Positions 24,571-33,871 are shown, counted from the stretch's first letter. The stretch is DNA of 64,000 bases from Hyphomicrobiales bacterium (GCA_027489955.1 JAIXYZ010000013.1:1240001-1304000), one strand, 5' to 3'. Program-made: numbers and translations. The notes: generated from the letters alone by a model not told the origin.

Positions 24571-27126
24571 TCACTTCCGGGGGATCTTGGGAACGATCCC
24601 GCCGCGACCTGAGGGCTGGGAGCGCTCGGACGGCTCGGTCTTGGCGGGCGACGCCTTGGCGGGCGACGCCTTGGCCGACGGCTTCGCCGCGGATCGCGGC
24701 TTCGAGGATGCCCTGCGACCGCCGGGCGCCTCCGCCGCCTCCGCCCTCGCGGCGGCCTTGGCCTTGGGCTTGCGGGTCTTGCGCGGCTGGTCGACGGTCT
24801 CCTTCTCCGGCTTGGGCTCCACCGGCCCCTCCGGGAACGAGAAGCCGAGCGCAGCCTTGCCGTCCTTGTCGGTCTCGACCACCACGCGGACCGCGCCGCC
24901 ATGGCGCAGCCGGCCGAACAGGACCTCGTCGGCGAGCGGCGTCTTGATCGTGCTCTGGATGAGCCGGGCCATCGGCCGGGCGCCCATGGCGTCGTCGTAG
25001 CCGTTCTCCACGAGCCAGGCGCGGGCCTCGTCCGAGAGCTCGATCGTCACGTTCCGGTCGGCGAGCTGGGCCTCCAGCTGCATGACGAACTTGTCCACGA
25101 CCTTGGCCACCACCTCCTTCGGCAACTGGCCGAAGGACACGATCGCATCGAGGCGATTGCGGAATTCCGGGGCGAACAGCTTGTTGATCGCCTCGACGTC
25201 CTCGCCCTCGCGCTTGGAACGCGTGAAGCCGTAGGCCGAGCGCGCCATGTCGGCCGCACCGGCATTCGTCGTCATGATCAGGATGACGTTGCGGAAGCTG
25301 ACCTGCTTGCCGTTATGGTCGGTCAGCTTCCCGTGATCCATGATCTGCAACAGGATGTTGAACAGGTCCGGATGGGCCTTCTCGATCTCGTCCAGCAGCA
25401 GCACGCAATAGGGGTGCTGGTCGACGCCGTCCGTCAGCAGGCCGCCCTGATCGAACCCGACATAGCCGGGCGGCGCGCCGATCAGCCGGCTGACCGTATG
25501 CCGCTCCATGTACTCGGACATGTCGAAGCGCAGCAGTTCCACGCCGAGCACCGTGGCGAGTTGCTTGGCCACCTCGGTCTTGCCGACGCCGGTCGGACCC
25601 GCGAACAGGTAGCAGCCGATGGGCTTCTCCACGTCGCGCAGGCCCGCCCGGGCGAGCTTGATCGCAGAGGAGAGCTGCCCGATCGCCGCGTCCTGCCCGT
25701 AGACCACCCGCTGCAGCGTCTCGGTGAGATTCTGCAGGACGGTTGAATCGTCCTTCGAGACCGTCTTGGGCGGGATGCGGGCCATCGTGGCGATAGTCGC
25801 CTCGATCTCCTTGATGCCGATCGTCTTCTTGCGGCGGGACTCGGCCAGCAGCATCTGCGAGGCGCCGGTCTCGTCGATCACGTCGATCGCCTTGTCCGGC
25901 AGCTTCCGGTCGTGGATGTACCGCGCCGACAGCTCCACCGCCGCCTTGATGGCGTCGTTGGTGTAGCGCAGCCGGTGGAACTCCTCGAAATACGGCTTCA
26001 GGCCCTTCAGGATCTCGATCGTGTCCGGAACCGAGGGCTCGTTCACGTCGATCTTCTGGAAGCGGCGGACCAGCGCCCGGTCCTTCTCGAAGTACTGGCG
26101 GTACTCCTTGTAGGTCGTCGAGCCGATGCAGCGCAGCGTGCCCTGGGCGAGCGCGGGCTTCAGCAGGTTCGATGCGTCCATCGCGCCGCCGGACGTGGCG
26201 CCGGCGCCGATCACCGTGTGGATCTCGTCGATGAACATGATGGCCTTCGGATGGGCCTCGATCTCCTTGACGACCTGCTTCAGCCGCTCCTCGAAGTCAC
26301 CGCGATAGCGGGTGCCGGCGAGCAGCGTGCCCATGTCGAGGGCGAAGACGGTGGCGTCGGCGAGCACGTCCGGCACCTGGCCGAGCACGATCTTGCGCGC
26401 CAGGCCCTCGGCGATGGCCGTCTTGCCGACGCCGGGATCGCCCACCAGGAGCGGGTTGTTCTTCTGCCGCCGGCAGAGCACCTGGATCGTGCGCTGGACC
26501 TCCGGCTCGCGGCCGATCAGCGGGTCGATGCGGCCGTCGCGGGCCTTCTCGTTCAGGTCGATGCAATACGCCTCGAGGGCGTCGACCTTCCGCTTCTGCT
26601 TGGTCTCGCCGTCGGCGGGCTTTCCGGCCTCGGGCTCCTCGGGATCGGGAGCGGTGCCGCGCGGCGCCTTGTTGACCGACATGTCGCCGCGCTTGGCGAT
26701 GCCGTGGCTGATGTAGTTCACGGCGTCGTAGCGCGTCATGTCCTGCTCCTGCAGGAAGTACGCGGCGTGGCTCTCGCGCTCGGCGAAGATCGCCACGAGC
26801 ACGTTGGCTCCGGTCACCTCCTCGCGGCCGGACGACTGGACGTGGATGACCGCGCGCTGGATGACGCGCTGGAAGCCTGCGGTCGGCTTGCTGTCGTCGC
26901 GCCCGTCGCTCGTCAGGTTGGCGAGCTCGGTGTCCACGTATTCCAGCAGGTTGCGGCGCAGGGTGTCGAGGTTGACGCTGCAGGCGCGCATGACCGCGGC
27001 GGCGTCGGGGTCGTCGATCAGGGCGAGCAGCAGGTGCTCGAGCGTGGCGTATTCGTGATGCCGCTCGTTCGCGAAGGCGAGCGCCCGGTGCAGGGCCTGT
27101 TCGAGACTGCGGGAGAAACTCGGCAA
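24571..27126 (-). CDS. clpA: ATP-dependent Clp protease ATP-binding subunit ClpA, with basic C-terminal tail
   Basis: Hexameric AAA+ unfoldase that feeds substrates to ClpP and receives N-end-rule substrates from ClpS. Order: double Clp-N repeat (about 1-145, [20 protein letters not shown]), AAA-1 with Walker [10 protein letters not shown] and Walker [17 protein letters not shown]-2 with GPTGVGKTE and [12 protein letters not shown], then the ClpB-D2-small domain. The start is TTG (27126) after AAGGACAG. The protein is 851 residues against about 760 in E. coli; the last 85 or so are Lys/Ala/Pro/Ser-rich and histone-H1-like, with SPAKA tandem units caused by a 15-bp DNA repeat near 24641-24672. 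The ClpP-binding IGL-type loop sits within AAA-2 and was not altered in an obvious way. Confidence 0.95.
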   Translation of the reverse strand: MPSFSRSLEQALHRALAFANERHHEYATLEHLLLALIDDPDAAAVMRACSVNLDTLRRNLLEYVDTELANLTSDGRDDSKPTAGFQRVIQRAVIHVQSSGREEVTGANVLVAIFAERESHAAYFLQEQDMTRYDAVNYISHGIAKRGDMSVNKAPRGTAPDPEEPEAGKPADGETKQKRKVDALEAYCIDLNEKARDGRIDPLIGREPEVQRTIQVLCRRQKNNPLLVGDPGVGKTAIAEGLARKIVLGQVPDVLADATVFALDMGTLLAGTRYRGDFEERLKQVVKEIEAHPKAIMFIDEIHTVIGAGATSGGAMDASNLLKPALAQGTLRCIGSTTYKEYRQYFEKDRALVRRFQKIDVNEPSVPDTIEILKGLKPYFEEFHRLRYTNDAIKAAVELSARYIHDRKLPDKAIDVIDETGASQMLLAESRRKKTIGIKEIEATIATMARIPPKTVSKDDSTVLQNLTETLQRVVYGQDAAIGQLSSAIKLARAGLRDVEKPIGCYLFAGPTGVGKTEVAKQLATVLGVELLRFDMSEYMERHTVSRLIGAPPGYVGFDQGGLLTDGVDQHPYCVLLLDEIEKAHPDLFNILLQIMDHGKLTDHNGKQVSFRNVILIMTTNAGAADMARSAYGFTRSKREGEDVEAINKLFAPEFRNRLDAIVSFGQLPKEVVAKVVDKFVMQLEAQLADRNVTIELSDEARAWLVENGYDDAMGARPMARLIQSTIKTPLADEVLFGRLRHGGAVRVVVETDKDGKAALGFSFPEGPVEPKPEKETVDQPRKTRKPKAKAAARAEAAEAPGGRRASSKPRSAAKPSAKASPAKASPAKTEPSERSQPSGRGGIVPKIPRK

Positions 27127-27167
27127 TGTCTGTCCTTTCGACCGGCGTTGAGAACTCGTCCCGCCGG

Positions 27168-27554
27168 TCAGTTCTTCTCCATCACGCACTGGAGAGGATG
27201 CTGGTGCTTTCGCGAGAAGTCCATGACCTGGGTCACCTTGGTCTCGGCGACCTCGTATGTGAAGACGCCGCACTCCCCCACCCCGTTCTGGTGGACGTGC
27301 AGCATGATCCGCGTCGCGTCCTCGGCGTTCTTGTTGAAGAACCGCTGCAGCACCGCCACCACGAACTCCATCGGGGTGTAGTCGTCGTTCAGAAGGAGCA
27401 CGCGGTAGAGATTGGGCCGCTTCGTGCGGGTCTTCGTCCGGGTCAGGATCGTCGTGCCCGGATTGGACCCGCCGCCGCGCTCGGATCCGCCGGCCAACGT
27501 GATCCTCTGGCTGGTCGTCCGGGCTCGGGCGGAGCTTTGTCCTGGCTCAGGCAT
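27168..27554 (-). CDS. clpS: ClpS adaptor protein
   Basis: Delivers N-degron substrates to ClpA. The product is 128 residues with a disordered 45-residue N-terminal extension, then the ClpS fold: [20 protein letters not shown] (N-degron pocket with the conserved [10 protein letters not shown]), [21 protein letters not shown] and the C-terminal [12 protein letters not shown]. clpA follows 41 bp downstream. The start could also be an internal codon, since the N-terminus is low-complexity, but the ATG at 27554 is the only good one. Confidence 0.96.
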   Translation of the reverse strand: MPEPGQSSARARTTSQRITLAGGSERGGGSNPGTTILTRTKTRTKRPNLYRVLLLNDDYTPMEFVVAVLQRFFNKNAEDATRIMLHVHQNGVGECGVFTYEVAETKVTQVMDFSRKHQHPLQCVMEKN

Positions 27555-27708
27555 GGTGGGCGGTCGGCGCGGGCGGATCGATCATCCTCCCCAATTTAAG
27601 TCGAGCAAGGCTGCTTCGCCAGTGGCTCGCGGGCCGCAGCGGCGCTTTTGCGCGGACCCGCCTCGCCCGACCTGTCGCGGAGCCTGCGAGAGTGACCTCG
27701 AAACGGCG

Positions 27709-27733
27709 AAAGCCCGGCACGGGGCCGGGCTTT
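27709..27733 (-). terminator. Hairpin terminator downstream of phasin
   Basis: AAAGCCCGGC (27709-27718), five-base loop, GCCGGGCTTT (27724-27733). A perfect 10-bp stem about 55 bp after the phasin stop. The U-run is only three bases, so termination may be partial. Confidence 0.65.
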
Positions 27734-27787
27734 GCTCAGAATCGCTAGAGGGGAAGCCCCGGGCGGCTGGCCGCCCCGGAACCTGCC

Positions 27788-28135
27788 TTACTTGGTGGCG
27801 ACCGGGGCCGCCTTGGCGAACAGCGACTCGTAAGGCTTGTAAGCCTCCTTGGCGACCGACGCGTAGATCTCGCCGAGCTTGGTGGCCTGGGCGACGGCGG
27901 CCTCGTAGGAAGCCTTCAGGTACTCGCCCTGGACCTCGAAGGCCTTGTCGAGGCTCTTCACGGCCACGAGCTTCTCAATCGTGGCGGTGCCGGTCTCGAA
28001 GGACTTCTTGGAATAGTCGCCGATCTCGGCGGCGACGGTCTGCACGCCCTTGGACACCGCGCCGAAAGCCTTGAGGGCCGCGTCGACGTTATCCTTGCTG
28101 AGCTTCTGGACGGTCTCGAACTGCTGGAAAGCCAT
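27788..28135 (-). CDS. Phasin family protein (PHB-granule-associated)
   Basis: Coats polyhydroxybutyrate granules. The product is 115 residues, almost entirely amphipathic helix, beginning MAFQQFETVQKLSKDNVDAA and containing EIGDYSKKSFETGTATIEKL and FEVQGEYLKASYEAAVAQAT, typical of the Phasin_2 family. Very Ala/Lys/Glu-rich, no signal peptide. The ATG at 28135 has a GGAG-like site (AGGAGACGAG). A sigma-70-type promoter with an embedded TGC-GGT-GCA palindrome lies about 95 bp upstream, and a hairpin terminator is downstream, so it is a single-gene transcript. Confidence 0.94.
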   Translation of the reverse strand: MAFQQFETVQKLSKDNVDAALKAFGAVSKGVQTVAAEIGDYSKKSFETGTATIEKLVAVKSLDKAFEVQGEYLKASYEAAVAQATKLGEIYASVAKEAYKPYESLFAKAAPVATK

Positions 28136-28224
28136 GTCTCGTCTCCTTGCCTTGGGGTGCATGCCGCACCGCCGCTGGAACTGCCCGGCACGCTTCCGGG
28201 AGGGAATCGAGCCGCTTGCGTCCC

Positions 28225-28253
28225 TTATATGTTGCACCGCACAATAAAGTCAA
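28225..28253 (-). promoter_or_regulatory. Phasin promoter with PhaR-like operator in the spacer
   Basis: On the minus strand TTGACT (28253-28248), 17-bp spacer, ATATAA (28230-28225). In the spacer lies TGC-GGT-GCA (28241-28233), matching the core of the TGC-N3-GCA palindromes bound by the PHB-responsive repressor PhaR in related bacteria. Occupancy would block the promoter until PHB granules titrate PhaR. Confidence 0.6.
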
Positions 28254-28341
28254 GACTTATCCCGCAACGCCGCATAAATGCTGGCCCGGAGCGCCAAGGC
28301 CCGGGGCCGCCGAGCGATTCCGGGACGGCCGGCCACCCCGC

Positions 28342-28357
28342 TTAACCGATCCGTAAC
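28342..28357 (+). promoter_or_regulatory. CtrA-like site upstream of the D,D-carboxypeptidase gene
   Basis: TTAA-CCGATCC-GTAAC: one mismatch to TTAA-N7-TTAAC. It is about 120 bp before the ATG at 28478, a plausible distance for cell-cycle control of a peptidoglycan gene. Confidence 0.35.
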
Positions 28358-28477
28358 CGCGTCCGCCTAGCGTCTGGGTGTGTGGCACGGATGACACGCC
28401 CAGAACGGCGGGCTCCGTGCCCGGCTCTCCCCCGGGAGGGCCGCATCGGTCGGGTTGCGTAGGCGTCGGGGTTCTCA

Positions 28478-30019
28478 ATGATTGGTCGTGGCGTGGGCGT
28501 CCGCAGCGGACGCATCGTGGTTCTCCTCGGGCTGCTGGCAGCCGTGTCGCTCGGCGCCGTCGCGCCGGCGGAAGCGGCCAGGAAACGGCAGGCCAAGCGC
28601 GGCGGCTACGCGCCGCCCCAGGCCGCCATCGTGGTCGACGCCAAGACCGGCAAGGTCCTCTACGGCCAGAACGAGGATGCCCCGCGCATTCCGGCTTCCA
28701 TCACCAAGGTGATGACCCTTTACGTGCTCTTCGAGCAGATGGAGAAGGGCCGCTTCAGCGCCGAGACGCCGATGCGCGTGTCCGCCTATGCCGCCGCCCA
28801 GGCTCCCTCCAAGCTCGGCCTCCAGGCCGGGGACACGATCCGCACCGAGGACGCCATCAAGGCGCTCGTCACCAAGTCCGCCAACGACGTCGCGGTCGTG
28901 GTCGCCGAGAATGTCGGCGGCTCCGAGGCCGAATTCGCGCGCATGATGACCAACAAGGCGCGCCAGATCGGCATGGCGAGCACCACGTTCCGCAATCCGC
29001 ACGGCCTGCCGGCCAACCCGCCCAACATCACGACGGCGCGCGACCTCGCGACGCTCGGCCGGGCAATCCAGGACCGGTTCCCGCGCTACTACGCCTATTT
29101 CGGCACCCGGGTGTTCCACTACCAGGGCTCGGCCCACGCCAACCACAACAAGCTCCTCGGCCGCGTCGAGGGCGTGGACGGCATCAAGACCGGGTTCACC
29201 CGCGCCTCGGGCTTTAACCTGCTGACCTCCGCCAAGACCGACGACCGCCACGTCGTCGCCGTCGTCCTGGGCGGCCGCTCCGGCGCCAGCCGCGACCAGC
29301 GCATGGCCAGCCTGATCGATTCCACCCTGCCCCGCGCCTATGCGGGCCGCCGCACCGCCCCGATCGTGGCCGAGGCTCCGGTCGAGCGGGCCCGCCCGGC
29401 CGTGGTCGCCGCCGCCGGCACCGCGCCCAGCGGCACGGTCGTGGCGCCCGTTCGCGTGGCGCAGGCCGATCCCGCGCCCGCCGCCGTCACGACCGGCTCG
29501 GTGAAGCCGCCGCTCGACCTGTCCGCCATGCGCCCGGTCCAGGCCTCCATGGCCGGCCCGACGGCCACGCCCTCCGGCATGCGCTGGAACGCCGGGCCGC
29601 AGGGTGCGCCGGTTCCTCCGGGCACCATTCCGTCGGCCCAGGCGCCTGTCGCGCAGGCCCCGGCTCCTGTCCTTCCGGCCCAGGCCGAGGTGAAGGTCGC
29701 GTCCGTGGCGCCGGTCGCCGTTGCGCCCGCCAAGGCCGCTCCCGCCGCCGCGCCCGAGGCTCGCCGCCCGTCCGGCTGGTCGATCCAGCTCGGTGCCGCC
29801 GAGGATGAGTCCAAGGCCCGCGCCATCCTGGAAAACGCCAAGGCGAAGTCGCCCCGCGCGCTCGGCCGCACGGTGCCCTACACCGAGAAGGTGGTCGCCA
29901 AGGGTGGCGAGACGCTCTACCGCGCCCGCTTCGCAGGCTTCGAGGAAGCCGACGAGGCGCAGGCCGCGTGCAAGGCCCTGAAGCGCAGCGGGTTCGCCTG
30001 CTTCGCCACGCGGGGCTGA
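28478..30019 (+). CDS. D-alanyl-D-alanine carboxypeptidase with SPOR domain
   Basis: Penicillin-binding protein of the PBP5/6 (S11) family that trims the terminal D-Ala of peptidoglycan in the periplasm. The product is 513 residues. It has a signal peptide (about 1-33, ending AEA) and a catalytic domain with the SxxK motif PASITKVMT, SxN motif KSANDVA and KTG motif DGIKTGFT. A long Pro/Ala/Val linker (about 295-425) leads to a C-terminal SPOR domain (WSIQLGAAEDESKARAIL to CKALKRSGFACF) that binds septal denuded glycan. The design resembles other rhizobial septum-localised DacA-type enzymes. A CtrA-like site is upstream. Confidence 0.94.
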   Translation: MIGRGVGVRSGRIVVLLGLLAAVSLGAVAPAEAARKRQAKRGGYAPPQAAIVVDAKTGKVLYGQNEDAPRIPASITKVMTLYVLFEQMEKGRFSAETPMRVSAYAAAQAPSKLGLQAGDTIRTEDAIKALVTKSANDVAVVVAENVGGSEAEFARMMTNKARQIGMASTTFRNPHGLPANPPNITTARDLATLGRAIQDRFPRYYAYFGTRVFHYQGSAHANHNKLLGRVEGVDGIKTGFTRASGFNLLTSAKTDDRHVVAVVLGGRSGASRDQRMASLIDSTLPRAYAGRRTAPIVAEAPVERARPAVVAAAGTAPSGTVVAPVRVAQADPAPAAVTTGSVKPPLDLSAMRPVQASMAGPTATPSGMRWNAGPQGAPVPPGTIPSAQAPVAQAPAPVLPAQAEVKVASVAPVAVAPAKAAPAAAPEARRPSGWSIQLGAAEDESKARAILENAKAKSPRALGRTVPYTEKVVAKGGETLYRARFAGFEEADEAQAACKALKRSGFACFATRG

Positions 30020-30080
30020 CGTCAGGTTTCAAGGGTTTCCGTCCGGATAGCCGGGCGGCAGGTCAGTTGCGTACGGAGTG

Positions 30081-30791
30081 TCACCGATGGCGGCGCATCA
30101 GCACGTCCTTGGCTCCATTCACCCGGGCGGCAAGGTCGTCCGTCCCGCCCTGATCGGGGTGAAGTTTCTTGATCAGCGCGCGATGCGCCCGGCGAATCTC
30201 GTCGGGTCCGGCGCCCGGTCGAAGGCCGAGTACCTCATAGGCCTCCTCCTGGGACATCGCGGACGCGCCGCGGCGGACATGCGGCCCCGCGTCTCCGTCC
30301 GCATCAGCGTGTTCTCGCCAGCCGGGAAACCGGCTGTCCAGATACGCCTCTAAAAGCCCGACGCCATCCGGATCGACCTGGCGGCACTCGGCCCTCAGGG
30401 CGATCAGCGCCGGCATGTCGAGCGTGTCGAACGGCCGCCCCGCCAGCCTGCCGGCGATGACGCGCCCGTCGATCCGGCGCGTGGCCGGATCGAAGCTCGC
30501 CTCCAGCATCGCCGAACGGAAACGCGCCGGGCCGGCCGCCTCGCCGCCGCCCAGCCAGGTCGGCCTTCCGGACCAGCCGATGAGCCAGGCGCCCACGCCT
30601 CCGGCGAAGACCGCCGCATCGATCCGCCCTCTCAGACCCATGAGAACGCCGATGCCGATGGCGACGAAACCCGCCGCCTGGCGCAGCTTTCCCATCAGCG
30701 CCGCGCGGTCCCCGGAGAGCAGCGGCTTGAGATACGGCTTGAGCAGCCACCACAGGAGCACGGCCGCAGCCAGCCCGGCCAGGATCGTCAT
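30081..30791 (-). CDS. Membrane-anchored DnaJ-domain protein
   Basis: A 236-residue protein with two hydrophobic N-terminal segments (about 1-17 and 38-75) and a C-terminal J domain (about 178-236) carrying EAYEVLGLRPGAGPDEIRRA and the HPD motif in KKLHPDQGG. It is expected to stimulate an Hsp70 (DnaK) at the inner membrane, as TIM14-like/DjlA-type proteins do; substrate unknown. The middle region has no clear motif. It is divergent from panC with 130 bp between. Confidence 0.9.
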   Translation of the reverse strand: MTILAGLAAAVLLWWLLKPYLKPLLSGDRAALMGKLRQAAGFVAIGIGVLMGLRGRIDAAVFAGGVGAWLIGWSGRPTWLGGGEAAGPARFRSAMLEASFDPATRRIDGRVIAGRLAGRPFDTLDMPALIALRAECRQVDPDGVGLLEAYLDSRFPGWREHADADGDAGPHVRRGASAMSQEEAYEVLGLRPGAGPDEIRRAHRALIKKLHPDQGGTDDLAARVNGAKDVLMRRHR

Positions 30792-30921
30792 GCCGCCCCG
30801 TCCCGTCGCATCCCGTTCTCCGCCTGCTTGTCATGGCGGGAGCGAGTCAGCATAACCGCGCCGCCGAGGATGCCGATCAATCCGCGTCCTTGGGCACAAG
30901 ATCAAGCGGGCGGGCTTTCCC

Positions 30922-31770
30922 ATGGCTGACGGAATTGCGATTGCCGATAGCGTTGCGGCGCTGCGCGGCCACGTGGCGGCGTGGCGGGCGCTGGGCCTGA
31001 GCGTCGCGCTCGTGCCCACGATGGGCGCGCTGCATGCGGGCCATGCCGCGCTGGTGCGGCTGGCTGCTGCCCGCGCCGACCGGGTAATCGTGTCGGTCTT
31101 CGTCAACCCGACGCAGTTCGCCCCCAACGAGGATTTCAGCCGCTACCCGCGCACGTTCGACGCCGACTGTGCCAGAGCCGCCGAGGCGGGCGCCCATGTC
31201 GTGTTCGCGCCGGCGGTGGAGGAGATCTACCCCCCGGGCTTCAGCACGACCGTCAGCCTCGAAGGGCCGGCGGCGGCGGGGCTCGAGGACCGGTTCCGGC
31301 CCACGCATTTCGCGGGGGTAGCCACGGTCTGCGCCAAGCTCTTCATCGCGGCCGGCGCCGATATCGCCGTGTTCGGCGAAAAGGACTGGCAACAATTGCA
31401 GGTTGTGACCCGGATGGCGGCCGATCTCGGCCTACCGCTCGCCATCGTGCCGGGCGAAACGATCCGCGAGGACGACGGCCTCGCTTTGTCCTCCCGCAAT
31501 CGCTACCTCTCCGACACGGAGCGCGCCGCGGCGCCGGCTCTCGCGGCGGCCCTGCGCGCCTGCGCCGCTGCGATCCGGGCCGGGCGGCCGGTGGACGCGG
31601 CGGTCGAGGAGGCCCGGCAGGCCGTGACCCAGGCCGGGTTCGTGCTCGATTATCTGGAAGCCCGGCACCCCGCGACCCTGGCGCCGGTCGCCGACGGGTC
31701 CGGCCCGATCCGGCTCCTCGTGGCGGCGCGCCTCGGCGCGACCCGGCTCATCGACAACATTCCCGTCTGA
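30922..31770 (+). CDS. panC: Pantothenate synthetase
   Basis: Joins pantoate and beta-alanine with ATP to make pantothenate, the CoA precursor. The product is 282 residues. The HIGH-type motif is TMGALHAGHAALV, followed by VSVFVNPTQFAPNEDFSRYP, FGEKDWQQLQVVTRMAADL, and the KMSK-like loop REDDGLALSSRNRYL. Normal length, cytoplasmic. It stands alone; no panB or panD gene is adjacent. Confidence 0.97.
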   Translation: MADGIAIADSVAALRGHVAAWRALGLSVALVPTMGALHAGHAALVRLAAARADRVIVSVFVNPTQFAPNEDFSRYPRTFDADCARAAEAGAHVVFAPAVEEIYPPGFSTTVSLEGPAAAGLEDRFRPTHFAGVATVCAKLFIAAGADIAVFGEKDWQQLQVVTRMAADLGLPLAIVPGETIREDDGLALSSRNRYLSDTERAAAPALAAALRACAAAIRAGRPVDAAVEEARQAVTQAGFVLDYLEARHPATLAPVADGSGPIRLLVAARLGATRLIDNIPV

Positions 31771-31878
31771 CCCGCCCTATGGCGGCCGCGCCGCTGGCAG
31801 CAACTGCTGCCCGCCCAAAACTTCACCGAACGGCAAACTGATCTTGACGACGCGCGCTCCGTCGGTTTAGTTCGCCGC

Positions 31879-32268
31879 ATGGAAAACCTTGAGCGTCACC
31901 TGAACGAAGCCTTTGCCGCGCTGGCAGACCCGACGCGGCGCGCCATCGTGACCCGGCTCAGCCGCGGCGACGCCACCGTCGGTGAGCTCGCGGAGCCTTT
32001 CGCGATCGGGCTTCCGACGATGCTCAAGCATATCCGCGTCCTGGAGCGCGGCGGCCTCGTCTCCTCGGCCAAGGCCGGCCGCGTCCGCACCTGTACGCTC
32101 AACCCGGGCGCGCTGGGCGCGGCCGATGCCTGGCTGCGCCGGCACATCGCGACCTGGGAGGCCCGCCTCGACCGCCTGGAGGCCCATGTGGAAGCCCGGA
32201 TGGTTCAGGCAGAAACGGGCAAGGCCGCGAAGGCTCAACCTCGCAACGATGGACGACACGATGACTGA
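31879..32268 (+). CDS. ArsR-family winged-helix regulator
   Basis: A 129-residue DNA-binding protein. The HTH spans about residues 12-75: ALADPTRRAIVTRLSRGDAT, then VGELAEPFAIGLPTMLKHIR as recognition helix, then the wing LVSSAKAGRVRTCTLNP. No metal-binding ELCVCDL motif, so it is of the non-metal subgroup that pairs with AHSA1/SRPBCC proteins, here overlapping the next gene by 8 bp. It probably autoregulates this two-gene operon. Confidence 0.92.
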   Translation: MENLERHLNEAFAALADPTRRAIVTRLSRGDATVGELAEPFAIGLPTMLKHIRVLERGGLVSSAKAGRVRTCTLNPGALGAADAWLRRHIATWEARLDRLEAHVEARMVQAETGKAAKAQPRNDGRHDD

Positions 32269-32761
32269 CCAAGCCGGAAGGCCGCGCTCCGCCTGGGCCG
32301 CATGGCCGCTCGACCGCGAGATCGTCCTCGCCCGCGTCATCGACGCCCCGCGCGACGTCGTCTTCGACGCCTGGGCCGATCCGGCGCAGATCGTCGAATG
32401 GTTCGGCCCGCGGGGCATGGCCATCGAAACCCGGGAGATCGCGGTGCGCGAGGGCGGGACCTGGCGCTTCGACATGGTCGCCCCGGACGGAACCCGGTAC
32501 GACAACCGGATGACGTTCCTCACCATCGACCGGCCCCGCGCCATCGAGGTGGAGCATGGCGCGGACCGGGACGACGATCCGTCCCGCTTCCGCATGCTGG
32601 TCACGTTCGACGTCCAGTCCGACGGCAGGACGGTCCTGACCCTGCGCCAGATGCACCCCAGCCGGGCCCGCCGCGACGAGACCATCGGCTTCGGCGCCGT
32701 CGAATACGGCAACCAGACGCTGGACAAGCTCGCCGAGCACCTGGCCGCGCGCCGGGCCTGA
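32261..32761 (+). CDS. SRPBCC/AHSA1-like protein
   Basis: A 166-residue START/Bet-v1-fold protein of the AHSA1 family. It has the typical ARVIDAPRDVVFDAWADPAQ, EWFGPRGMAIETREI and GGTWRFDMVAPDG blocks, and the closing helix GNQTLDKLAEHL. Such proteins are thought to bind small hydrophobic ligands; no enzymatic activity is assigned. Start chosen at 32261 (MTDQAGR), overlapping the ArsR gene; an ATG at 32249 is possible. It forms a regulator-effector pair with the ArsR gene. Confidence 0.9.
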   Translation: MTDQAGRPRSAWAAWPLDREIVLARVIDAPRDVVFDAWADPAQIVEWFGPRGMAIETREIAVREGGTWRFDMVAPDGTRYDNRMTFLTIDRPRAIEVEHGADRDDDPSRFRMLVTFDVQSDGRTVLTLRQMHPSRARRDETIGFGAVEYGNQTLDKLAEHLAARRA

Positions 32762-32805
32762 CCCGCCCCGCGCGATGCCGGTTCGGCACCTTATGGGAGT
32801 CCCCT

Positions 32806-33459
32806 ATGCCGCTGACCCTCTACGCCCACCCGTTCTCCTCCTATTGCCAGAAGGTCCTGGTGGCCCTGTGGGAGAACGGGACGCCCTTCGCCTACAGGCA
32901 CCTGGAGGAGCCCGGCGCGAAGGATGAGCTGACGGCTCTCTGGCCGATCGGGAAGTTCCCCGTCCTGGTCGACGGCGACCGCCCGATCGCCGAGACGAGC
33001 ATCATCATCGAGCATCTGGACATCAGCCATCCCGGCCCGGTGCGCTTCGTGCCGGACGACAGGAAGGCCGCGCTGGAAGTGCGGCTGATGGATCGCTTCT
33101 TCGACCAGCACGTCATGAACGCGGCGCAGGTGGCCGTGAACGAGTCGCTGCGCCAGGCGCCCGACCGGCTGGACGAGGCCAGGCGCGCCACGGCTGCGGC
33201 GCTGGAGCGGGCCTATGGCTGGCTGGAGACGCGGCTGGCCGGCCGCCCCTGGGCGGCGGGCTCGGATTTCACCATGGCGGACTGCGCGGCGGCGCCGTCC
33301 CTGTTCTATGCCGACTGGATCCATCCCATCGGTGATAGATACCCGATCCTGCGCGCCTACCGCACGCGGCTCCTGCAGCGTCCCTCCTTTGCCCGCGCCG
33401 TGGAGGAAGGACGCCGGTACCGGTCGTACTTTCCCCTCGGAGCGCCGGACCGGGACTGA
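32806..33459 (+). CDS. Glutathione S-transferase family protein
   Basis: A 217-residue GST-fold protein. The thioredoxin-like N-terminal domain starts PLTLYAHPFSSYCQKVLVAL, where Ser/Cys near residue 11-14 could activate glutathione. The cis-Pro segment is GKFPVLVDGDRPIAETSIII, with the ES-like glutathione contact replaced by ETS. The all-helical C-terminal domain contains GSDFTMADCAAAPSLFYADW, the N-capping-box motif. Substrate unknown. It lies 44 bp after the AHSA1 gene and may extend that operon. Confidence 0.92.
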   Translation: MPLTLYAHPFSSYCQKVLVALWENGTPFAYRHLEEPGAKDELTALWPIGKFPVLVDGDRPIAETSIIIEHLDISHPGPVRFVPDDRKAALEVRLMDRFFDQHVMNAAQVAVNESLRQAPDRLDEARRATAAALERAYGWLETRLAGRPWAAGSDFTMADCAAAPSLFYADWIHPIGDRYPILRAYRTRLLQRPSFARAVEEGRRYRSYFPLGAPDRD

Positions 33460-33523
33460 CGCGCTGGCCGCGCGCAGGCCCGCCACGCGAAATTCCGACG
33501 AAGGTGGAGCGCGCTGCCGGCGT

Positions 33524-33871
33524 CTAGTGCAGCAGCCGCGCAGCGTCGGCGCGCCGCTCGCTGTCCCAGGCCGCCACGGCGCGCAGCGCGATGCCGTCGT
33601 CGTGGAGCGCGCCGGCGATGTCGGCGAACAGCGCGTGTGCGGCCTCCACCTCCGTGCTGTCGTCCTCGCCCGCGGCTGCCGACACGGTGCAGCGGTCGAG
33701 CGCGCTCGCAAAGTCCGCGAACGCGTAGGCCGTCGCGGGATTGCGGAAGAGCCGGCCGGATTCCGGCTCGACCTCCCCGGTTGCCAGGTCGCGCATCTGG
33801 ACGAGAAACCCGTCCGAACGCATCGTCACCTCGTAGGCAAAGCCCGTCCCTTCAGAAACACCGATCAGCAT
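33524..33871 (-). CDS. Hypothetical protein, 115 residues
   Basis: I do not recognise this protein. It has a strong ribosome site (GAAGGAGG) before the ATG at 33871, and reads MLIGVSEGTGFAYEVTMRSD onward as a soluble, acidic protein without signal peptide or cysteine clusters. It may contain two short beta-rich segments and a C-terminal helix (AHALFADIAGALHDDGIAL). It lies 86 bp downstream of the DUF1489 gene on the same strand. Codon use looks like that of its neighbours. Confidence 0.65.
   Translation of the reverse strand: MLIGVSEGTGFAYEVTMRSDGFLVQMRDLATGEVEPESGRLFRNPATAYAFADFASALDRCTVSAAAGEDDSTEVEAAHALFADIAGALHDDGIALRAVAAWDSERRADAARLLH

Larger units (their letters stand above)
28136..28477. 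other. Divergent intergenic region, phasin / D,D-carboxypeptidase
   Basis: 342 bp without a gene. It holds the phasin promoter (28225-28253) pointing left and a CtrA-like site (28342-28357) upstream of the carboxypeptidase. The remainder, including the GTGTGTGGCACGGATGACAC stretch at about 28378, shows no motif I can name. Confidence 0.7.
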
